From: Chlamydiia bacterium
Lineage (GTDB): Bacteria > Chlamydiota > Chlamydiia > Chlamydiales > SM23-39
Reading direction: 5' to 3'
Assembly (NCBI GenBank): GCA_016194825.1
Contig: JACQAR010000107.1
Coordinates: 1 to 6,868, forward strand
Length of the DNA: 6,868 nt
In this document: one piece after another, positions 1 through 4,171 of the stretch
Layout: each line of letters begins with the position of its first letter
How positions within the stretch are numbered: position 1 is the stretch's first letter
Position numbers and translations under genes: made by a program
Notes under the pieces: generated by a model
What the model was told of the DNA's origin: nothing
Databases searched by the model: none
The model's input: only the letters and a program-made list of their open reading frames with translations

Positions 1-663
1 GAGCATATAGTGCAACACCCTCATCAGCTTGAGTTGATCCAAGACATGATAAGCTGGTTGGGGAACTCTATCAACTGTTGGAATGGGTCACACGTATTGC
101 AGAACATCCTCGCCTCCAGGCGGATCGAATATCTGCCTGTTTTGCCAGATATATCGGTGCCCCCTGCGTTACAGTGTGACTTTTGCGCAAAAGCTATCAA
201 CAACAATCAACCTGAGGCAATCAACTTTCTTGTTGGAAGGTATCCGGAGACCTGGTTAAAAGTATATGCTGTTGCGTATGCAGCTCATTTTGGCAGAGAG
301 GCGGTCACCGAGTCGCTGATGCCGGCAGTGAAGGGTAGCTCACCTTTAGACCGAGGTCAGGCATTAAACCTCGCAGTTATATTGAAGGGCAAAACGTTCC
401 AGGAACCTGCACCAAAAATGCTCCGAGTAATACGCAAGCTTGGCCCTATTGATCCTCGGTTGCTTCATGAGGTGCAGACGATTGTTCTAAACAAACACTC
501 TGAAACCCTTTGGGCTCAGATGCTGGACACTTTTGAGTCCGCTTTGCCTCCGGAGGCTCGGACGCCGCAGATACGTCAGGTAGATTTTACCCGCAGCTAC
601 TCAGCGTCTGATCCAAGTGGAAAGATAGTCTATACTGGAAATCGTCGACAGGAGGGAGTGTAG
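1..663 (+). CDS. 3' part of a protein of unknown function
   Basis: An open frame runs from the window edge to a TAG at 661-663. The frame is open upstream of the first possible start (GTG at 10), so the gene probably begins outside the window; about 220 residues are visible. I do not recognise the family. The visible part is mostly helical in character. One stretch near residues 58-105 (AKAINNNQPEAINFLVGRYP and following) has the look of an ankyrin-like or other helical repeat: a small-residue helix, a short turn, then a Leu-rich helix. No glycine-rich nucleotide loop, metal-binding Cys/His set, signal peptide or membrane span is visible. The C-terminus (about the last 40 residues) is polar and looks disordered. 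The end of the gene contains the AGGAGG that serves the next reading frame, so it could be co-transcribed with rsbW. The ankyrin-like reading is inference and weak. Confidence 0.6.
   Translation, partial: EHIVQHPHQLELIQDMISWLGNSINCWNGSHVLQNILASRRIEYLPVLPDISVPPALQCDFCAKAINNNQPEAINFLVGRYPETWLKVYAVAYAAHFGREAVTESLMPAVKGSSPLDRGQALNLAVILKGKTFQEPAPKMLRVIRKLGPIDPRLLHEVQTIVLNKHSETLWAQMLDTFESALPPEARTPQIRQVDFTRSYSASDPSGKIVYTGNRRQEGV
650..655 (+). promoter_or_regulatory. Strong Shine-Dalgarno sequence before the rsbW leader ORF
   Basis: AGGAGG lies inside the last codons of the upstream gene and ends 9 nt before an ATG at 665. That spacing suits the ATG at 665 well. It is about 35 nt from the rsbW ATG at 691, too far to serve that start directly. 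The 20 nt immediately before the rsbW ATG contain no purine-rich Shine-Dalgarno. Confidence 0.5.
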
Positions 664-664
664 A

Positions 665-694
665 ATGGTAGAATTCTTTCGTCATCATTCATGA
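665..694 (+). CDS. Nine-codon leader ORF coupled to rsbW
   Basis: ATG at 665 opens a nine-codon frame, MVEFFRHHS, ending in a TGA at 692-694. The stop overlaps the rsbW start as ATGA (691-694), a classic arrangement for translational coupling. It has the AGGAGG at 650-655 at good spacing, whereas rsbW has none of its own, so ribosomes may reach rsbW by finishing this leader. The peptide contains two Phe and two His in a row but is too short to assign an attenuator role. It could also be coincidence, or rsbW may use a weak start. A frameshifted, longer rsbW is less likely because rsbW already has a normal N-terminus. Confidence 0.35.
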   Translation: MVEFFRHHS

Positions 695-1113
695 GCATAA
701 AGACCCAATTTCCTGCTTTGCTGGAGCAATTGCCCCAAGTCCTTTCTTGGCTTCGCAATCACTTGCAGCAAGTCGGCTTTGTCAAAAAGGAGATTCTCAG
801 GCTTGAACTTGTTCTGGAGGAGGCGTTTGTGAATTGTGTCCAACACGCCTATCGCAATCAAGGCGGTGTGGTAGAGCTGACTTTTCAAGTGATCCCCTCT
901 AGCCACGTCGAAATTTCGATTGCCGATTTTGCCCCGCCATTCAATCCTCTGCAACAAGCGCCTGAGGTCGATACCGATCAAGCGCTTGAAGAGAGGGAAG
1001 TAGGAGGATTAGGAATCTTTTTCATGCAAAAATGTGTCGATGACATCCGTTATACCCGCCGCAAAGATGGGAATACGCTTCTGTTCATCAAGCGTTTTTC
1101 TCAAACGCAGTGA
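691..1113 (+). CDS. rsbW: RsbW-type anti-sigma factor / serine-protein kinase (GHKL ATPase)
   Basis: A 140-residue, single-domain GHKL ATPase of the RsbW/SpoIIAB family. In this family the protein binds ATP, sequesters a sigma factor, and phosphorylates a serine on an STAS-domain antagonist (RsbV type) in a partner switch. Visible motifs are the N box at residues 38-54 (LELVLEEAFVNCVQHAY, with Glu43/44 and Asn48), the G1 region at 78-86 (ADFAPPFNP) and the G2 region at 104-113 (VGGLGIFFMQ). The length is usual for the family, there are no sensor or membrane parts, and it should be cytosolic. The start at 691 gives a normal N-terminus (MSIKTQFPALLEQLPQVLSW). It lacks its own Shine-Dalgarno and overlaps the short leader's stop. 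The G1 glycine of the usual DxG is Ala81 here. Its 3' end overlaps the facing gene by 26 bp. Gene order resembles CT549-CT551 of Chlamydia. Neither the antagonist nor the sigma target is in the window. Confidence 0.85.
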   Translation: MSIKTQFPALLEQLPQVLSWLRNHLQQVGFVKKEILRLELVLEEAFVNCVQHAYRNQGGVVELTFQVIPSSHVEISIADFAPPFNPLQQAPEVDTDQALEEREVGGLGIFFMQKCVDDIRYTRRKDGNTLLFIKRFSQTQ

Positions 1114-1519
1114 GCGTCGCTTCCGTCTCCAGCATATCGATGAGGAAGTGCTGTAAGACCTTCAGTACGTAGCGTGGTGAGTTGTAGACTCCCTTGGTGG
1201 TGAAGACCACTTCCAAATGGGGCTTGTCTGTATGGTTGAGAGCGATGAATACAGAAGTGCTCGGCTGCTCTCCTTCTGATTTGGGGACGATCCAAACGAT
1301 GAATTGGTCGTTGAAAAGAGTCACTTTTTCTACGCCTTCCACGACATGGAAGTACTGTGTGAGATCGTCTGGGTCTTCTTTGTCGTCTTGCAGAGAATCC
1401 AGAATGTGTTGATCATGAAGGAATTGCAGATCGATAGGAATGACTCCATCATGCACCCAATCCTGCAAGTTCTCTACGAACTCTTTGTAGGCCGCTTCGA
1501 TCTGATTTGGATTTAGCAT
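1088..1519 (-). CDS. Small acidic protein of unknown function (possible CT550-like)
   Basis: A 143-residue soluble protein with no signal peptide or membrane span. It is acidic, with a cluster near residues 41-52 (DSLQDDKEDPDDL). The pattern suggests an N-terminal helix (1-30), then a set of beta strands (about 54-110, e.g. VTLFNDQFIVWIVP and STSVFIALNH), then a C-terminal helix (LKVLQHFLIDMLETEATLTA). The start at 1519 is well supported: AGGAG lies 6 nt upstream (1526-1530) and a near-consensus promoter lies further up. It overlaps rsbW tail to tail by 26 bp. A small hypothetical gene sits between rsbW and dacF in Chlamydia (CT550), so homology is plausible from position, but I cannot confirm it from sequence. 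The size, acidity and alpha/beta layout also resemble type III secretion chaperones; that is only a guess. Confidence 0.75.
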   Translation of the reverse strand: MLNPNQIEAAYKEFVENLQDWVHDGVIPIDLQFLHDQHILDSLQDDKEDPDDLTQYFHVVEGVEKVTLFNDQFIVWIVPKSEGEQPSTSVFIALNHTDKPHLEVVFTTKGVYNSPRYVLKVLQHFLIDMLETEATLTAFEKNA

Positions 1520-1555
1520 CGCATACTCCTCAGTTATCTGGCACCCCGTAACCTC

Positions 1556-1584
1556 ATGCTAGCCCATTTTTCTGCCTCTGTCAA
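1556..1584 (-). promoter_or_regulatory. Sigma70-type promoter of the small acidic gene
   Basis: Read on the minus strand, a perfect -35 TTGACA (1584-1579) is followed by a 17-nt spacer and a -10 TAGCAT (1561-1556, four of six consensus bases). Transcription would start near 1549, about 30 nt before the ATG at 1519, leaving room for the AGGAG at 1530-1526. The -35 box ends 37 bp from the left end of the repeat element, so the insertion left this promoter intact. Confidence 0.65.
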
Positions 1585-1618
1585 TAAAAAAACATAGGTA
1601 TAGGGAAATGAGAGATTA

Positions 1619-1659
1619 TTAGAAATATAGGCAGTCGGGGTTGCACCCCTGCTGGCCCC
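1619..1659 (+). repeat. Left terminal inverted repeat of the element
   Basis: A 41-bp arm complementary to 2129-2169 at 39 of 41 positions; the mismatches are at 1631 and 1650. It contains its own small palindrome, GGGGT-tgc-ACCCC (1637-1649). The outermost bases are A/T-rich (TTAGAAATATAG) and the inner part is G/C-rich. Confidence 0.85.
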
Positions 1660-1663
1660 CTTG

Positions 1664-1780
1664 CGACTCATCTCGCTTTGCTAAATCGTGTGCTCGTCGG
1701 AGGGGCGTGCGCAGCACAGCCCCCCATCGCTCCGAGGCGGTGCTCTCCTGCGCTACGATTTTGCTTTGCGATCTGAGTCG
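1664..1780 (+). repeat. Internal imperfect hairpin, left lobe of the element
   Basis: Arms 1664-1688 and 1756-1780 are complementary at 19 of 25 positions. Between them lie nested stems: TCGGAG (1697-1702) with CTCCGA (1730-1735), and GGGGC (1702-1706) with GCCCC (1719-1723). The latter stacks on GTGC-gca-GCAC (1707-1717). Some of these stems share base 1702 and are alternatives at that point. It reads as one self-folding lobe. Confidence 0.45.
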
Positions 1781-1795
1781 ATTGGCTGTGCCTAC

Positions 1796-1816
1796 GCCCC
1801 ACTTCGTGGGTCCCCC
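1796..1816 (+). repeat. Internal inverted repeat, left arm
   Basis: A 21-bp arm that is the exact reverse complement of 1914-1934. Weaker complementarity continues outward (about 1784-1795 against 1935-1946) and, allowing one inserted base, inward. Each arm is itself a palindrome with a 3-nt centre (CCCAC-ttc-GTGGG at 1798-1810), so it can fold alone or pair with its partner. Confidence 0.75.
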
Positions 1817-1913
1817 GAGGCACAGGAATGAGGCCCTTTGGGCCTTCAATGACGAAGAATCTCTTTATTCATGACAAATTGTGAAGACCCGGAGGGACAA
1901 AATCTGCGCCCCG

Positions 1914-1934
1914 GGGGGACCCACGAAGTGGGGC
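1914..1934 (+). repeat. Internal inverted repeat, right arm
   Basis: The exact reverse complement of 1796-1816. It contains CCCAC-gaa-GTGGG at 1920-1932. Together the arms form a central hairpin whose loop (1817-1913) is A/T-richer and carries another palindrome, AGGCCC-ttt-GGGCCT, at 1831-1845. Confidence 0.75.
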
Positions 1935-2011
1935 CTGGGCGCAGCCCGAGACTGGTTATGGCGCAGAGAAATCGGGGCGCATGAAGCGAGGAGCCAGCCC
2001 CGCCCTAGGGG

Positions 2012-2040
2012 TCCCCGAAAGACGCTTCGTCTTTTGGGGA
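2012..2040 (+). repeat. Long perfect hairpin with a 3-nt loop
   Basis: A 13-bp stem (one G-T pair at 2017/2035) closes a CTT triloop at 2025-2027. The inner stem is AAAGACG/CGTCTTT and the outer stem is TCCCC/GGGGA. CCCTA (2003-2007) and TAGGG (2041-2045) can extend it across a bulge. It is the strongest local stem in the element. There is no T-run after it, so it does not look like an intrinsic terminator. Confidence 0.6.
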
Positions 2041-2065
2041 TAGGGGTAGGGAACGCTTCTGCCGC

Positions 2066-2084
2066 AACCGCAGTTTGCGGTTTT
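2066..2084 (+). terminator. Possible weak intrinsic terminator inside the element
   Basis: AACCGCA-gtt-TGCGGTT forms a 7-bp stem (2066-2082), and the run TTTT (2081-2084) starts within its last two bases. This would stop transcription moving rightward towards dacF, but the U-tract is short. It may simply be one of the element's many palindromes, as a matching structure is missing for the other strand. Confidence 0.25.
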
Positions 2085-2128
2085 GTGATCAGGGTGCGAC
2101 CGGTTATCAAAGCCAGAACCAGTCCTGC

Positions 2129-2169
2129 GGGGCCAGCGGGGGTGCAACCCCGACTGTCTATATTTCTAA
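2129..2169 (-). repeat. Right terminal inverted repeat of the element
   Basis: Partner of 1619-1659, with 39 of 41 bases complementary. It contains GGGGT-gca-ACCCC at 2139-2151, the counterpart of the left arm's palindrome. It ends about 80 bp before the chosen dacF start, so dacF must be transcribed from the element or from the short stretch after it. Confidence 0.85.
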
Positions 2170-2177
2170 ACAATCAC

Positions 2178-2206
2178 CTGATACAACTTTCCAACTCGTG
2201 AATAAA
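2178..2206 (+). promoter_or_regulatory. Weak candidate promoter for dacF
   Basis: CTGATA (2178-2183) and AATAAA (2201-2206) are separated by 17 nt; each matches four of six consensus bases. A start near 2213 would leave about 37 nt before the ATG at 2250. It is the best pair I see between the element's right end and dacF, but pairs this weak arise by chance. Confidence 0.25.
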
Positions 2207-2249
2207 AGTGGGCTTGATGACTTTTGCGATGCAGCGCTACACTGGTGGT

Positions 2250-3404
2250 ATGTTGCGTATTGTTGTTTTTTTCGCTCTGATTTCTGCGCTCTATTCTAAA
2301 TCGCTAGATGTCAATGTGATTGCTCGCTCTGCAATCTTAATGAATGCGGAAACAGGAGCGGTATTATTCGAAAAAGACTCTCGCTCAAAAGCGTATCCCG
2401 CCAGTACAACAAAAATCGCAACGCTTTTATACATCCTAGAGCAACAAAAACTCCCGTTCGATCGGCTCATCACAGTTTCGGCAGATGCACTGAAAATGAA
2501 GCATTTGAGTAAAGAGGTGGCGCCCCATTTGCTCATCCCAGATGGGACAATGATGGGGTTGATGAAAGGGGAAAAGGTGAGTGTAGAGGCGCTGCTCCAC
2601 GGCCTAATGCTCGTATCGGGCAATGATGCAGCCAACGTTCTGGCAGAGGCGCATGCGGGCTCTGTACCTCAGTTTATGGAGGAGTTGAATCGATACTTGC
2701 GAGAGACGGTAGGATGTACGCGCACCCAGTTGTGCAATCCGCACGGAATCCACTGGCATGAGCACTATACCTGTGCCTACGATCTTTGCCTCATCGCAAG
2801 AAAAGGACTACAAGTGCCGAAATTCCGGCAAATTGTCTCCACGATGATCTATCGCTGTCCTAAATCGAACAAGCGGCCAGAAGTAGAGCTCAAACAGTTC
2901 AATGCCCTCTTGAAAAAAGGGCGCCACCATTATCCCAAAGCATTTGGAATCAAGACCGGATTTCACTCGAATGCCATGAATGCCTTAGTGGCTGCGGCCG
3001 AACATGAGGGGCGCGTTTTGATTGCGGTCCTCTTGGGATGTCCGAATAGCGGAAATCGGTACCAAGATGCGATCCGGCTCTTTGAAGCGGCGTTTAAAGA
3101 AAAACAGCAAAAAAAACACATCTTAGGTCCAGAGAGAATTTTGACCCATCCCATTTCAAAGACAAAAAAAACGCTCCGCGCTGCGCTTGCCAAAGAATTA
3201 GAGCTCACGTTTTTCCCCTCTGAAGAGCCGCAGTGCAAAGCGATGGTGCACTGGGAAGCTCTCTCTTTCCCGATTAAAAAGGGGCAAAAAGTGGGAGAGG
3301 TGCATCTGATCGATGAACAGCAGCGCGTGTTGAAGAAGGGCGATCTTTTGGCCAAAGAAGAGATTCAGGGGAGCTGGCTGCAAAAACTTTTGAGCTGGTT
3401 ATAG
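2250..3404 (+). CDS. dacF: D-alanyl-D-alanine carboxypeptidase (PBP5/DacF family, S11 serine peptidase)
   Basis: Removes the terminal D-Ala from peptidoglycan pentapeptides in the periplasm. The three catalytic motifs of the penicillin-interacting serine enzymes are all present and in order: SxxK (STTK, residues 52-55, nucleophile Ser52), SxN (SGN, 123-125) and KTG (235-237). A C-terminal region (about 309-375) with short strands fits the PBP5_C domain. The last residues, GSWLQKLLSWL, look like the amphipathic helix that anchors PBP5 relatives to the membrane. I chose ATG 2250 (384 residues) because it opens a clean signal peptide (MLRIVVFFALISALYS) with GGTGG just upstream. The frame continues back to GTG 2208, but those starts would place 14 polar residues before the hydrophobic core. 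Its 3' end overlaps ksgA on the other strand by 40 bp, so both C-termini share DNA. In chlamydiae, which keep a minimal peptidoglycan, this enzyme is retained. Confidence 0.9.
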   Translation: MLRIVVFFALISALYSKSLDVNVIARSAILMNAETGAVLFEKDSRSKAYPASTTKIATLLYILEQQKLPFDRLITVSADALKMKHLSKEVAPHLLIPDGTMMGLMKGEKVSVEALLHGLMLVSGNDAANVLAEAHAGSVPQFMEELNRYLRETVGCTRTQLCNPHGIHWHEHYTCAYDLCLIARKGLQVPKFRQIVSTMIYRCPKSNKRPEVELKQFNALLKKGRHHYPKAFGIKTGFHSNAMNALVAAAEHEGRVLIAVLLGCPNSGNRYQDAIRLFEAAFKEKQQKKHILGPERILTHPISKTKKTLRAALAKELELTFFPSEEPQCKAMVHWEALSFPIKKGQKVGEVHLIDEQQRVLKKGDLLAKEEIQGSWLQKLLSWL

Positions 3405-4171
3405 AAGCTGAGCCACTGCGAAAATTCCAGCATTTCAGGACGGGCATCTTTACGAGCTCCACTTGTTTCTAAGGCGCTGTGTACGAGAAGAGTGGGATAG
3501 AGCTCTTTCAAAGAAGAAGTGAGCATTTTGCGCCGCTGCTGGAAAGCCCGGCGGACGAGGGTAAAAAATGACTCGGGATTCTCGATGGCGATGGGCCGAG
3601 CGTCGATCCGGATTACGGTAGATTCTACGTTGGGTTTGGGATAAAAACAGGAGGCTGCCACTGCAAAAGAGTCGGTGATGGCGCCGTGTGCTTGCAAAAA
3701 CAGAGTGAGAGAGCCAAAGGCTTTGGTGCTTGCTTTGGCCATGAGTCGCTCTGCGACTTCTTTTTGCACCATGAGGGTGCATGAGCAAAAGGGGGTGGCG
3801 AAGATCTTTTCTAAAATGGGCGTTGTGATGTGATAGGGAAGATTCGCCACAATTTTTGCCTGATTTGGGATCGGAAAATCTAGGATATCAGCGGTATAGA
3901 CCTTGAGTCGAGAATCTGGGGTCTGTAAGCGCCATAGCGCTTCTGCCAAAGCGGCATCTTTTTCTACGGCGATGACTTTTGCGCCCTGCAGCAGAAGCGC
4001 TTGGGTCAAGGCGCCTGGGCCAGGTCCAATTTCTAGGATCGTTTCGCCCGCTTGCACGCCTGCAGTGCGAACAATTTTTTGCACGATATTGGGATCAATC
4101 AGAAAGTTTTGGGAGAGCCCTTTTTTCGGAGCCGCATTCCCCAGCAAGGAGATCAGATCACTGAATTTCAA
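3365..4171 (-). CDS. ksgA: 16S rRNA (adenine(1518)-N6/adenine(1519)-N6)-dimethyltransferase KsgA
   Basis: Transfers four methyl groups from S-adenosylmethionine to two adjacent adenines near the 3' end of 16S rRNA, late in 30S assembly. Visible are the family's N-terminal KKGLSQNFLIDPNIVQKIV (about residues 16-34), the SAM loop LEIGPGPGALTQ (46-57), the acidic residue VEK(D) after it, and the catalytic NLPYHITTPIL (110-120). A small helical C-terminal domain follows. The start is uncertain. TTG at 4171 gives 268 residues, the usual length, and only a 14-bp overlap with the gene upstream; GGAG lies 3 nt before it. ATG at 4216 or 4225 would add 15-18 residues and overlap by 59-68 bp. The frame stays open further to 4348, but that N-terminus is only the shadow of the upstream gene. 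It is the last gene of a three-gene minus-strand cluster and overlaps dacF by 40 bp. Confidence 0.92.
   Translation of the reverse strand: MKFSDLISLLGNAAPKKGLSQNFLIDPNIVQKIVRTAGVQAGETILEIGPGPGALTQALLLQGAKVIAVEKDAALAEALWRLQTPDSRLKVYTADILDFPIPNQAKIVANLPYHITTPILEKIFATPFCSCTLMVQKEVAERLMAKASTKAFGSLTLFLQAHGAITDSFAVAASCFYPKPNVESTVIRIDARPIAIENPESFFTLVRRAFQQRRKMLTSSLKELYPTLLVHSALETSGARKDARPEMLEFSQWLSFYNQLKSFCSQLP

Larger units (their letters stand above)
1622..2166. mobile_element. MITE-like non-coding element with terminal inverted repeats
   Basis: About 545 bp bounded by long, near-identical inverted repeats that begin GAAATATAG(G/A)CAGTC. It is flanked on both sides by TA (1620-1621 and 2167-2168), as expected for Tc1/mariner/IS630-type insertion at a TA target. 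The interior is clearly richer in G and C than the flanks. No open frame in it has a domain, codon pattern or ribosome site I trust, so there is no visible transposase. The interior holds further inverted repeats and many short perfect palindromes. I read it as a non-autonomous element inserted in the space between the small acidic gene and dacF. The flanking TA could also be a continuation of the palindrome, so target duplication is suggestive rather than proven. A structured non-coding RNA or a family of intergenic repeats is an alternative. Confidence 0.65.

Noticed and set aside
665..1113. rsbW being longer and broken by a frameshift after MVEFFRHHS
   Set aside because: RsbW already has a normal-length N-terminus from ATG 691, and the ATGA overlap is a common natural junction. 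A sequencing error is not needed to explain it.
2094..2100. GTGCGAC, which resembles the 5' end of a group II intron
   Set aside because: No domain V-like hairpin or intron-encoded protein follows, and the surrounding element ends in inverted repeats, which introns do not have.
1619..2201. Open frames of 60-106 codons on both strands inside the element
   Set aside because: They run on all frames through G/C-rich palindromes, show no domain, no usable ribosome site and no codon pattern like the neighbours, so they look like by-products of composition.
2208..2249. Starts of dacF upstream of 2250 (GTG 2208, ATG 2217, ATG 2229)
   Set aside because: They would put a polar stretch before the signal peptide core and have no better ribosome site than ATG 2250.
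3348..3360. TTTGGCCAAA palindrome near the end of dacF as a terminator
   Set aside because: It is short, has no loop or T-run, and lies within coding sequence before the overlap with ksgA.
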